Source: Chitinophaga filiformis (GTDB taxonomy: Bacteria; Bacteroidota; Bacteroidia; Chitinophagales; Chitinophagaceae). From it: DNA of 64,000 nt. Shown here piece after piece: positions 1-8,235 of the stretch; position 1 is the stretch's first letter; each line of letters starts with the position of its first letter. Below the pieces are notes generated by a model. That model searched no databases, was not told the origin of the DNA, and saw nothing but the letters and a program-made list of their open reading frames with translations. The position numbers and the translations under genes were made by a program. The stretch lies in NCBI RefSeq assembly GCF_023100805.1, contig NZ_CP095855.1, positions 7,047,001 through 7,111,000 on the forward strand, in the 5' to 3' direction.

Positions 1-1
1 A

Positions 2-586
2 TCGCGCAGTGACAAATATAATGTGATCACCGAGAAACAGGCAGACGGCAGCTCGAAGCTGGCGCTCACTAATCCTGAAGGTGAAAAGCATGACATGGAA
101 GATGCAGAGGTGAAGAAACACATACTGGAGGCAAAGATCAACATGGCGAAAGAACACCGTGCAGCATTGAGAGAAGTACTGCTCATGGGTGTAACCCGTC
201 TTGTAGTGGAAAAAGGTGAAATTGACGCCCAGGTAGAGTTCTCCATTAAAGCTACCCGTGCCAGTTCAGCGCATCATGATGATCAGAATATCAACACTGT
301 TAATACCCACTTTGAAGCAGATGGCGGTATACTCGGCGCCATATTTGGTGGTCCTTCCGTTACCACAGACATCACCAACACCAATATCCAGGTGAATACA
401 TCCGACAAAAAAGCGACGGACGATATGACGGCTACACTTAAAGGGCATGTCAATATCAAATTTAAAACAGACTACTTCAAACTGGACAATTTTGCCAATA
501 TGTATGCTGATGGTGGCGTAGCTGCACTGAAACCGGCGGGCAATACTCCGGGTATAGCCGCGCCGGCAGCTCCTGTTGCACGTTAA
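2..586 (+). CDS. Unknown protein, 5'-truncated by the window edge
   Basis: The reading frame is open from the first bases of the window, so the true start probably lies upstream; a GTG at 23 is the only start-like codon near the edge. About 194 residues are visible. A charged helical segment (roughly residues 30-60 from the edge) is followed by a beta-rich region, a Gly-rich short stretch (GGILGAIFGG) and a Pro/Ala-rich tail ending in VAR. There is no signal peptide or membrane segment in the visible part. I do not recognise the family. It lies 16 bp before the next gene and opens a run of seven same-strand genes with tiny gaps or overlaps, so it is probably part of the operon that ends in two cell-wall hydrolases. 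Confidence 0.8.
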   Translation, partial: SRSDKYNVITEKQADGSSKLALTNPEGEKHDMEDAEVKKHILEAKINMAKEHRAALREVLLMGVTRLVVEKGEIDAQVEFSIKATRASSAHHDDQNINTVNTHFEADGGILGAIFGGPSVTTDITNTNIQVNTSDKKATDDMTATLKGHVNIKFKTDYFKLDNFANMYADGGVAALKPAGNTPGIAAPAAPVAR

Positions 587-602
587 TTAATAATTACCTG
601 CT

Positions 603-2684
603 ATGGCCCTGGCAATTTTACAATGGGAATCCGCAGATAGCCAGCACTATCGTTTCACGATAGATATTGGCACCAATACCTGGTATCGCTTTAAAATAGG
701 CAGGCAGATAATAGAAAGGGCCGGTATCAAATGGGTGGATGGGATCTCTAAGGTCACTCCTTTTCAACAAAAGAAGAAGCTCACTTTCCTGGGCGACAGT
801 CAGGAGGAAATAAGGATACCCAAAAACTATTTTGACGGCGAGCACTGTTACATACAATTGTTAAGTGCGAAAGACAGGAATGGCACCTCTCCTGCTGTGT
901 CGAATGTGATCAGGGTCCCGGCAGGACTGCAGCATGTAAATACAGGACGCTTTAATATTTCATCTTCAGCAAGTATTGATATGCAAACTACAGCCTTCAA
1001 CCCCATCAGGAATATCTCTCACGAGCAGCAATACCTCTCTCAACAGGCTTCCATAGAAGATATATTGGGTAGTCTGGTGCGGGCAGTTTTGCCTGTGGCA
1101 ATCAATATGCTGACTCCCCAGGCAGGTGCAGGGAATAATACGCCTGCTTCCGGCGGCAATATCTCTTCGCAACAACCTGCCAATATGCTGACGGGACTGC
1201 TGGGCGCGATCATGCGGGCGGTAGCTCCTGCTATCTCCGGGCTTAGCGGACAACAATCTGTCAGCACGGCCCAATCGCAGGACAACAGGTTTTGTGCTGG
1301 TATTTGTGCCGACAGTAATACATCAACGGAAGCTAACCAGTTCTCAAAGCCATTCGTATTCGGCATTGACGACGCCTTGCTGGCATCCCTGGCAGGGCCC
1401 CTTATTCAGCAGGGTGTACAATTGCTGCCGCAACTCATCAACGCTGCGAATCAACACAAACTACAGACGCTACAGGCAAATAATCAGCTTATGACCACCC
1501 TTGCAGGTGATGTACAGCGACGGCTGATGCTCCAGCAATTGTTACAGAACCAGCAACCCGGGGCAGCGCCCAATGTCGACCCCGCGGCACTGGCGCAACT
1601 GATCGCACAATTGCAGAATGCACAACCGGCAGCAGCGCCTGCAGCAGCGCCTGCGAACGTGGCCACGGCACATTCGCTTATGCAGAACAACACTGCCTAT
1701 ACACTGAGCAATGGCGTGATACTTACCTTCGAATCATTGAAACTGTCCGCTTACAATGGCAAGCAGCTACCCTTGCTGCAGCAGGCAGATAAGCTGTTGT
1801 TTAAACTAAAACTGAACGTCGGCCAGGCCCCGAAAAATCCGCTGCCAAAGGCTATCTATACTTTCTATTTCAAAGATCCGGTGAGCCGTCAGCTTTTGCT
1901 GGAGAAAACTTTTAAAAAGAAAGATATCCAGGCCAATACAAACGTGGATTTTGAATTCATGAAGAGCGAATTATTAAGTCTGCCGCTGTATAAAGACCTC
2001 GAAATATTTGCAGAAGTGCGCTGGAGAACTTCCAGCGGAAAAGAATACAAGGCTATCGGCAATACGCCTGCCGTGTTTGTACAAAATTATTTTGTGCAAC
2101 AACAGGGAAATGCGGTATCCTCAGAAAAGGAACTGACAGACATGAAGGTCTACCGTTCCTTCTGGAACAAAATATGGCAGTCGCCTTCTCTCGGTAAATC
2201 GAAATCCCTCTGGGAATTAAATGTCGATACCCGTTATACGGTGTCACTGTCTGCAGAACATACGGCAAATGGTATTACAGGCACCAAGCTGGCTGTCGAT
2301 GCAAAAGATAAGGAAAGCCTGACAGATACTACCTCGGGCAAAATGAAGGCCGGCATAGAACTGAGCATTTCAGAATTAAATAAACTGCTCGACGGATGGG
2401 ATGGCAATAAACCGCTGGACGATGAGCAACTGGCGGCTATCAAAAATACAGGCTTCGCAAAGTCTAATCTTTCGGAGATGATCTATAACATTAAAATGAA
2501 AGGCAGGACCTATGAACAGGGCATGGTATGGGCAGTTCCGGTATTCAAGCTGTTCGAGATCACACTTGGTAAAGTTGATTCACTTACACCGGATGGATAT
2601 GTAAACGAGATCAGCAGCACGAAAGTGAAATTCCCCCTGCCTGTCAGCGTGAGAATACTCGGCATTAAATCCAATAATCAATAG
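603..2684 (+). CDS. Large unknown protein with low-complexity centre, hydrolase operon
   Basis: A 693-residue protein not assigned to a known family. The N-terminal 110 residues are beta-rich, with alternating strands such as HYRFTIDIGTNTWYRFKIG. The middle (about 150-370) is rich in Ala, Gln, Leu and Pro, with amphipathic helices and an AAAPAAAPA linker. The C-terminal 320 residues look like two further beta domains. No signal peptide is visible. It starts 16 bp after the preceding stop and ends 3 bp before a small gene, which supports co-expression with the M15-like and multi-hydrolase genes. The architecture suggests a structural or scaffold role in an assembly, but that is inference only. 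Confidence 0.85.
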   Translation: MALAILQWESADSQHYRFTIDIGTNTWYRFKIGRQIIERAGIKWVDGISKVTPFQQKKKLTFLGDSQEEIRIPKNYFDGEHCYIQLLSAKDRNGTSPAVSNVIRVPAGLQHVNTGRFNISSSASIDMQTTAFNPIRNISHEQQYLSQQASIEDILGSLVRAVLPVAINMLTPQAGAGNNTPASGGNISSQQPANMLTGLLGAIMRAVAPAISGLSGQQSVSTAQSQDNRFCAGICADSNTSTEANQFSKPFVFGIDDALLASLAGPLIQQGVQLLPQLINAANQHKLQTLQANNQLMTTLAGDVQRRLMLQQLLQNQQPGAAPNVDPAALAQLIAQLQNAQPAAAPAAAPANVATAHSLMQNNTAYTLSNGVILTFESLKLSAYNGKQLPLLQQADKLLFKLKLNVGQAPKNPLPKAIYTFYFKDPVSRQLLLEKTFKKKDIQANTNVDFEFMKSELLSLPLYKDLEIFAEVRWRTSSGKEYKAIGNTPAVFVQNYFVQQQGNAVSSEKELTDMKVYRSFWNKIWQSPSLGKSKSLWELNVDTRYTVSLSAEHTANGITGTKLAVDAKDKESLTDTTSGKMKAGIELSISELNKLLDGWDGNKPLDDEQLAAIKNTGFAKSNLSEMIYNIKMKGRTYEQGMVWAVPVFKLFEITLGKVDSLTPDGYVNEISSTKVKFPLPVSVRILGIKSNNQ

Positions 2685-2687
2685 TTT

Positions 2688-2852
2688 ATGATACAACCAT
2701 TCCGCTATAGCCTGTCGGAAGATGACAGCGAAGAAACACCGGCGGCAGAAACACATACAGCGCCTGACGCTGAATATGTATTTGATGGATATGATATAGA
2801 ACTGAATGTGAAAGTTGTACTAAATCCTGTCAATAAAACCAATCCCTCATGA
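2688..2852 (+). CDS. Small acidic protein (54 aa), hydrolase operon
   Basis: A 54-residue reading frame fills the gap between the 693-residue protein and the next gene. It starts with ATG at 2688, 3 bp after the upstream stop, and its TGA overlaps the next ATG (ATGA at 2849-2852), a classic translational coupling. The N-terminal half is rich in Glu, Asp, Thr and Ala; the C-terminal half (about residues 30-50) alternates as a short beta segment. The function is unknown. Support rests on exact packing in the operon rather than homology. Confidence 0.65.
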   Translation: MIQPFRYSLSEDDSEETPAAETHTAPDAEYVFDGYDIELNVKVVLNPVNKTNPS

Positions 2853-3124
2853 TAGATGAAGTCTTTCTGCCACTGAACAGTATCATTGATAAGATACTGG
2901 ATATTCCCGGCGAATTCACCGATGAGGAAAGCGGGGTACATAGTTATATATACGAAATAGAAATCGGTACCCCTGTAGAACTGGACATCAGCACAAATGA
3001 CGATGGAACGGTGAGGATCGGTACTGTACCGCCCTTGTACAGGGTAGATACCAGCTTCCGTCCTTCTTATCACAGCATTACTATAAAAGCTGAAAAATAT
3101 ACAGCATCTGACGATGGCGAATGA
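2849..3124 (+). CDS. Small unknown protein (91 aa), hydrolase operon
   Basis: An acidic protein of 91 residues with an N-terminal amphipathic helix (about residues 4-25) followed by three or four beta strands. No export signal or catalytic motif is visible and the family is not recognised. The start overlaps the stop of the 54-residue gene (ATGA), and its own stop overlaps the next gene by 11 bp, so all three are translationally coupled. A small structural or adaptor subunit of the surrounding system is the likeliest role. Confidence 0.8.
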   Translation: MIDEVFLPLNSIIDKILDIPGEFTDEESGVHSYIYEIEIGTPVELDISTNDDGTVRIGTVPPLYRVDTSFRPSYHSITIKAEKYTASDDGE

Positions 3125-3851
3125 AAACAAATACTGGAACCTGGAAGATTTTGTCGACTCTCTTGTAGTAGAGCTGGACAAAACGCGTGAAACACTGGCT
3201 ATCAAAGCTATCAACAAACCTTTGACCTATACGGTCAAAGACCTCGCCATAGACCTCAATATCTTTCCCACTTTTGACGGAGATCAGATCAGGTTCATTA
3301 CAGCACAACCTGGCCAGGAAGGAGCATCGAAGGTGAATATCCAGCTAGGGTCTATTACCGACCAGCAGGTCAGGGCTACCACCAAAATAACAGGCTTAAA
3401 AAATGATACCAAGATAGAAGAGATCGGTGTGGACACCAAGACACAGAAAAAGCTGCGCAAACTTGGTGTGAGTTCTGTAGATGATCTGCAGGCAGTAGAG
3501 AAGAAACAGGTAGATATTCAACGTGCAACTGATAATGAGATCGATTATAAAACGCTGGCCAACCAGATACAGAAGTCGAGAAGAAATCAGACACCGCCAA
3601 AAGTAACAGCTGTCAGTCTTGCGCTGGATGAAAATAAAAGGCCCTACCTGCATGTACGGGGAGAGAATCTCACATTAGACAAGCAGTATGCACCGGTAAC
3701 TGTCATCAATAGTACACTTGCCGAAGTGATGGAGTTCAGTGCCAGTGAGCTGAAGATATTACTGAATAAAGAGCATATCACACAGCAGGAATCTGAACTG
3801 ATCATGACCTTCGATCCCTACACCCTTGTAAAAATGAATATCAGACTTTAA
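3114..3851 (+). CDS. Unknown protein with helix-hairpin-helix-like centre and TIG-like C-terminus
   Basis: A 245-residue protein without a signal peptide. Residues about 5-85 form a beta-rich N-terminal part. Residues about 100-125 (IEEIGVDTKTQKKLRKLGVS) read like a helix-hairpin-helix of the kind seen in DNA- or protein-binding modules. The last 85 residues, starting at PPKVTAVSLAL and containing LHVRGENL, resemble an IPT/TIG-type Ig-like fold. These are by-eye resemblances. It overlaps the preceding gene by 11 bp and precedes the M15-like peptidase by 12 bp. A structural subunit or adaptor of the same operon is plausible; the true function is unknown. Confidence 0.82.
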   Translation: MANENKYWNLEDFVDSLVVELDKTRETLAIKAINKPLTYTVKDLAIDLNIFPTFDGDQIRFITAQPGQEGASKVNIQLGSITDQQVRATTKITGLKNDTKIEEIGVDTKTQKKLRKLGVSSVDDLQAVEKKQVDIQRATDNEIDYKTLANQIQKSRRNQTPPKVTAVSLALDENKRPYLHVRGENLTLDKQYAPVTVINSTLAEVMEFSASELKILLNKEHITQQESELIMTFDPYTLVKMNIRL

Positions 3852-3863
3852 ACGTACAGGCAT

Positions 3864-5453
3864 ATGAAGAAGAAACAAACTCCTTACTCCTGTTATGAAG
3901 ACCTGCTCCGTGATTATTACGGCGGGCATCACCGTCCAAAAAAGAAAAAACAGAAATCGCTGACGCAGAGCTTTGACAATGGAGAGGTGCTCACTGTTAA
4001 AGATAATGTTCCGTTTGAGGAATACGTTGTGGCGGCATCTGCAGACAGTAACGGGGAGATCTTCGAAGAATATGTAGTACAGGCATCTGTTGTAAATGAT
4101 GAAAGCCATTTTGAAGAGTATGTATTACAATCATCTACAGAGGAAGAGAATACATATGTTCCCATGTATACGCCACCTGCTGCACCGCCGGTAAGTGAGC
4201 ACCAGGAACTGCAGACGAGCGTACTGGATCCCTTCTCGATGGAAAAAGCCGTTGCAGATGAAGCAGCTGCTGCGCCAACGTATTCGCCTGTTCCGGCGCA
4301 GCACGATGATGGAAGTCCGGATACGGCCGCTTTGCTGGAAGACATCAAACAAATGCGGGGACCTAATGCCCCTGAGCCCCCGGCACAAGGCAGCGGTTCT
4401 CTCTCTTCAAGAGAAGAGGAGATCGTTAATGATCTGCAGGCCATTCTTTCAGGCAAGAAGGTATATGACCCGGCTGCAAAAAAGACCGTTAACCGGGAAG
4501 ATGTAGGCAAGCAACAATCCGTTGAAGAACCGGCGGCTCCGAAAGCCAACGATCCTGGTTTCAAAAATGAACATGCCATATTTGACCGCATTGCGCAGAA
4601 TATGAAGTTTGCCAACGCTTATAACCTGGGTACCATACAGGTAGATGCACAGGAACTAACCAACCGGTTCAATGACTTCGACAAGATGATGGAAGCTCCT
4701 CCTCCATCGGCACCTGCCAGGAAAACTGCGCCGGCGCCGGCGGGTAAGAAAAGTGAGGAAGAACTGAACCCGCTGGAGTTTCTGAATGACCTGGATGATA
4801 TTCACAAGTATCAGCGTCAGCAACCAGTAGCGACCGTCACACCTGAGGAAGCGGCGCCCAGTATGCAGATGAGCCCTCCGGATACCAGTGGTCCCAACTG
4901 GCCGCCACGCCCTACCAGTATTCGTCCGCTGACCGCCGCTGAACGCGCCGCACAATTTGGCACCTTCACTTATGAAGCGGATCCCTCCACCTTCGGCGGA
5001 GATGGCATCCGGGTAACGAACAGCTGGGCTGCAGACAACATTGTGCGGGTAAGCATTCCCCAACTGAATGGTAAAAAGATCGGCAACCAGGTCATTCAGA
5101 ATGGTGTCATCAACTTCCATAAAGCAGGGGAAGAAAGATTGAAAGCATTGTGGGCCGCATGGGAAGCGGCTGGACTGCTGGACAGGATCCTGACCTTTGA
5201 AGGCGGATATGCTGCCAGGTATATCCGCGGCACCCAGAACAGATCTCCAAGACCGCTCAGCAATCACGCCTGGGGCACCGCTTTTGATATCAATGCCGGC
5301 ACAAACGGATTTGGACAGGAACCTGCCCTGATGGGGAAAAAGGGATGTGTGAGAGAGTTGGTGGCCATCGCCAATCAACAGGGTTTCTTCTGGGGCGGAC
5401 ATTTCAAAGGCAAGAAGGATGGGATGCATTTTGAACTAGGTAAAACACTGTAA
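3864..5453 (+). CDS. M15-type (VanY/endolysin-like) metallopeptidase with repeat-bearing N-terminus
   Basis: A 529-residue protein. The last ~130 residues carry the M15 zinc peptidase signature: SNHAWGTAFD at 466-475 (His468 and Asp475 as zinc ligands) and DGMHFE at 519-524 (His522, with catalytic Glu/Asp nearby). This is the pattern of phage L-Ala-D-Glu endopeptidases and D-Ala-D-Ala peptidases that cut peptidoglycan stems. The N-terminal region is unusual: after a basic stretch, FEEYVV.AS recurs at residues 51, 67 and 83, an exact 16-residue period. A long Pro/Ala/Glu-rich linker follows. No signal peptide is present, so the substrate must be reached through lysis, a dedicated apparatus or injection. 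It sits 30 bp before the multi-hydrolase gene. Confidence 0.88.
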   Translation: MKKKQTPYSCYEDLLRDYYGGHHRPKKKKQKSLTQSFDNGEVLTVKDNVPFEEYVVAASADSNGEIFEEYVVQASVVNDESHFEEYVLQSSTEEENTYVPMYTPPAAPPVSEHQELQTSVLDPFSMEKAVADEAAAAPTYSPVPAQHDDGSPDTAALLEDIKQMRGPNAPEPPAQGSGSLSSREEEIVNDLQAILSGKKVYDPAAKKTVNREDVGKQQSVEEPAAPKANDPGFKNEHAIFDRIAQNMKFANAYNLGTIQVDAQELTNRFNDFDKMMEAPPPSAPARKTAPAPAGKKSEEELNPLEFLNDLDDIHKYQRQQPVATVTPEEAAPSMQMSPPDTSGPNWPPRPTSIRPLTAAERAAQFGTFTYEADPSTFGGDGIRVTNSWAADNIVRVSIPQLNGKKIGNQVIQNGVINFHKAGEERLKALWAAWEAAGLLDRILTFEGGYAARYIRGTQNRSPRPLSNHAWGTAFDINAGTNGFGQEPALMGKKGCVRELVAIANQQGFFWGGHFKGKKDGMHFELGKTL

Positions 5454-5482
5454 TTTTTTCACAATACTCAATCCGTTCTAAA

Positions 5483-7978
5483 ATGGAAAATCGTTTCTTT
5501 GAAGTAAGCAACCTGCTTGGCGCCGGAAGACGCAGATCAAATGGTTATGCCAGATCTGCTTCTATTGTGGAAAGATTTGCCAATTCATTCGATGCGGTGG
5601 ATTATGAGATTCCCGGTACAGTGGATGTCATTAAACAGCCTTCCGGGCTGGTATGCTGGGCTACAGTGGCCACAATGATGATTTCCTGGCGCGACCACCG
5701 TTCTACTTCTATTGAGACTGCAATAGGCGCAATCGGGGCTAATTATCTTGCCAAATACAAAGCCAATCAATGGCTGCTGGCTACAGAAAAAGTACCCTTC
5801 CTGAATAAAGCAGGCTTCGAATTCAAATATCCCCAGAGTTTAACCATTTCGGGCTGGGAACAGCTCCTGCGTACTCATGGTCCCATTTGGGTGACTACGG
5901 CAGAAGGTTCTGACGCCAAATTCGGCATCCATGCACGCATCATGACGGCCATTAAAGGCGATGGTACTCCGCAGGGCACTACACTGACCATCATAGATCC
6001 CGGCACGGGTACTACCTATCCGGAAAAGTTTTCTGACTTCCTCGTGAAATTTGAAAGGGAAGTGCGCGTCAGCGATGACTGGGATGGCAGGATACAGATC
6101 GTACACTGGCCGGCAGGCGTATCTGCAGCCCATTCTTTTTCTGCATTTAATACAGCGGTATCGTTCTCTACCATTTCTACCGGTGGTGTTGATCTGATCA
6201 AGAGACTGGAAGGTTTCCGGGCCAGGAAATACAATGATCAGGCAGGTCATTGCACTATTGGTTATGGAACATTGATACATAAGGGTAACTGTAATGGTGC
6301 ACCTTCTGAACAACCTTATGAAAACGGGATCACAGATCAGCGGGCTACGGAACTGCTGATGGAAAGGATAAGTGATTTCCAGCAGACGATCAATCAACAG
6401 GTATTGGTGACGCTGAATCAAAACCAGTTTGACGCACTTGTAAGCTTTGTATATAATATCGGCTCCGCCAATTTCAGGCAATCCACCTTACGCAGGCTGC
6501 TCAATCAGGGAAATTATGGTGCGGTACCTGGGGAAATGCGAAAATGGGTAAAGATCAGGCAAAATGGAGCACTGGTGACGTCCCAGGGCCTGGTCAACCG
6601 TCGTAATGCGGAGATAGAAATGTGGAATGGCGGCGCCAGCAATGCACAGTCATTCCCCTTGGAGAACCGTGCATTCTTCTCCAACGACCTTACTGTACAG
6701 GACGACTTTATACAACAATATGCACAGAATGCAGTAGACAGCATGCGCCAGACGCGCGTACCTGCATCAGTAACGCTGGCACAGGCTGCACTGGAATCCG
6801 GCTGGGGCAGGCATGCTCCCCGTTTTAATTTCTTCGGTATCAAGGCCGGCTCTTCCTGGGGCGGAGAAAAACAGCTGCTGACTACGACTGAGATCCATAG
6901 TGATAACGATCGTAGTCGTCACCCCTATCCGGAGATCATATCCATTGAACAGTTTACAGATGGCAATGGCAACACGCGCTATCGCTGGAGGGTAAAAGAT
7001 TACTTCAGGGCTTACGCCAATGCTGTAGAAAGCTTCAATGACCATGGTAATTTCCTGGTCAACAACAGCAGGTACCGCGAGGCCTTCAATCATACAGATG
7101 ACGGGCGTCAGTTTGCCCGTGAGATAGCCCGTGCGGGTTATGCCACTGATCCTAATTATGCGAATGTGCTCATTTCTATCATAGAGCATAATAACCTCCT
7201 GCGTTTTGATGCCGCTACGCCTGCAGCATCAGGCGCACAAAGCTTCAATGGTTTCGCCACCGCCAAGGGGCTTACCTTGCAGGAGGTAGCGGGAGATATA
7301 CTGTCTAATCCCGGTCGTGTACTGATTCCTGCTAATATCCGGCAACAGCTGGAGCAGATCAGGGCAAATGGCACTTATACATTAAACAATAACACCTTTA
7401 CGCCGTCATTGAGCCTGCTGCAAAGCATTTCACAAATGCTTTATTTCTCCCTGGATCACAATAGCAGCGCGAATCCGGCGTTTGGCATACTCAGTTATAT
7501 CAGACCGGCATCCTCCCATCATTCCAACGGCACTGCTGTTGACCTCACCCATATTGATGGCAAGCGAATTGATGTGCGTAATCAGCAGCAATGCCTGGAT
7601 GCCGTGGTAGTGGCTATTAATAACCTGGCGCCAGGTAGTTATGCACTGGGATTACCAAGACCGCCTTATGCGGATGGCGCAGGTGCAGACCATGACTTCA
7701 ATACTTATAACAGGCATATCACCGTATATGCGAATACGCAGCCTCCTACGCTCCTGCCGGAATATCAAAATCTGAACACCACCGGTAATTTATTCCTGCC
7801 TAACCGCTGGAATGAACACTCTCCTACCGGTAGTGTTAACGGAGACCTGGGGCATATTGCCAATGAAGCGTCCAGGAATACCCTGCGTACTGCGATTACC
7901 AATGCGCAGGCAAGAGGTGCAAATATCAGGTATCTGTTTGCCGATGCGCTGGATCATTTGCATATACAGGCGCTGTAG
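5483..7978 (+). CDS. Four-domain hydrolase: papain-like protease, GH24 lysozyme, GH73 glucosaminidase, LAS metallopeptidase-like
   Basis: An 831-residue protein without a signal peptide. Residues ~45-210 resemble papain-like C39/AvrRpt2-type proteases, with Cys58 (GLVCWATV), His150 and Asp172 (TIIDPGTG) as the candidate triad. Residues ~235-382 match phage-type GH24 lysozyme: Glu243 in RLEGF, Asp252 and the HCTIGYG loop. Residues ~405-575 match GH73/FlgJ-type N-acetylglucosaminidase, with Glu438 in AALESGWG and FNFFGIKAG. Residues ~590-831 end in a LAS-metallopeptidase pattern: HSNGTAVD at 680-687 and DHLH at 824-827. Two glycan cutters and two peptide cutters in one chain would dismantle peptidoglycan from several sides. 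It is the last gene of the operon and is followed by a strong terminator. A tail-tip or effector lysin is the best guess; an autolysin is the alternative. Confidence 0.9.
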   Translation: MENRFFEVSNLLGAGRRRSNGYARSASIVERFANSFDAVDYEIPGTVDVIKQPSGLVCWATVATMMISWRDHRSTSIETAIGAIGANYLAKYKANQWLLATEKVPFLNKAGFEFKYPQSLTISGWEQLLRTHGPIWVTTAEGSDAKFGIHARIMTAIKGDGTPQGTTLTIIDPGTGTTYPEKFSDFLVKFEREVRVSDDWDGRIQIVHWPAGVSAAHSFSAFNTAVSFSTISTGGVDLIKRLEGFRARKYNDQAGHCTIGYGTLIHKGNCNGAPSEQPYENGITDQRATELLMERISDFQQTINQQVLVTLNQNQFDALVSFVYNIGSANFRQSTLRRLLNQGNYGAVPGEMRKWVKIRQNGALVTSQGLVNRRNAEIEMWNGGASNAQSFPLENRAFFSNDLTVQDDFIQQYAQNAVDSMRQTRVPASVTLAQAALESGWGRHAPRFNFFGIKAGSSWGGEKQLLTTTEIHSDNDRSRHPYPEIISIEQFTDGNGNTRYRWRVKDYFRAYANAVESFNDHGNFLVNNSRYREAFNHTDDGRQFAREIARAGYATDPNYANVLISIIEHNNLLRFDAATPAASGAQSFNGFATAKGLTLQEVAGDILSNPGRVLIPANIRQQLEQIRANGTYTLNNNTFTPSLSLLQSISQMLYFSLDHNSSANPAFGILSYIRPASSHHSNGTAVDLTHIDGKRIDVRNQQQCLDAVVVAINNLAPGSYALGLPRPPYADGAGADHDFNTYNRHITVYANTQPPTLLPEYQNLNTTGNLFLPNRWNEHSPTGSVNGDLGHIANEASRNTLRTAITNAQARGANIRYLFADALDHLHIQAL

Positions 7979-8046
7979 GTGTGGTAGGAATTAACAGTGT
8001 ATCAGGAAGCCTGTTACGTATCAACTGTAGTAGCTAATAAAAGTTT

Positions 8047-8075
8047 GGGCTGGTCTTTTTGAGGCCGGCCCTTTT
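8047..8075 (+). terminator. Rho-independent terminator of the hydrolase operon
   Basis: A 9-bp stem (gggctggtc with ggccggccc, two GU pairs) closes a 7-nt loop and is followed by tttt. It lies about 70 bp after the stop of the four-domain hydrolase. Confidence 0.75.
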
Positions 8076-8235
8076 CGTTGCTTAAAGAGGCCTCTATTTA
8101 GAAGGCTAATATATCATTGGGTATGTGATCGATTCTTACATTAATCGAAAATTCCTAAATTCGCTACGTTTTCTTTTAAATATGAAGCAAGTCCCTTTGA
8201 CTTCATGAAACATTGATAAATAAACCCTTCCCCTT

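Noticed and set aside
3929..5429. Long minus-strand frames (228 and 257 residues) over the M15-like gene
   Set aside because: They are shadows of the Ala/Pro/Glu-rich plus-strand gene, with no promoter or ribosome-binding site.
2..7978. Calling the left operon a type VI or extracellular contractile injection system
   Set aside because: No sheath, tube, spike or baseplate gene is visible; the idea is kept only as a finding.
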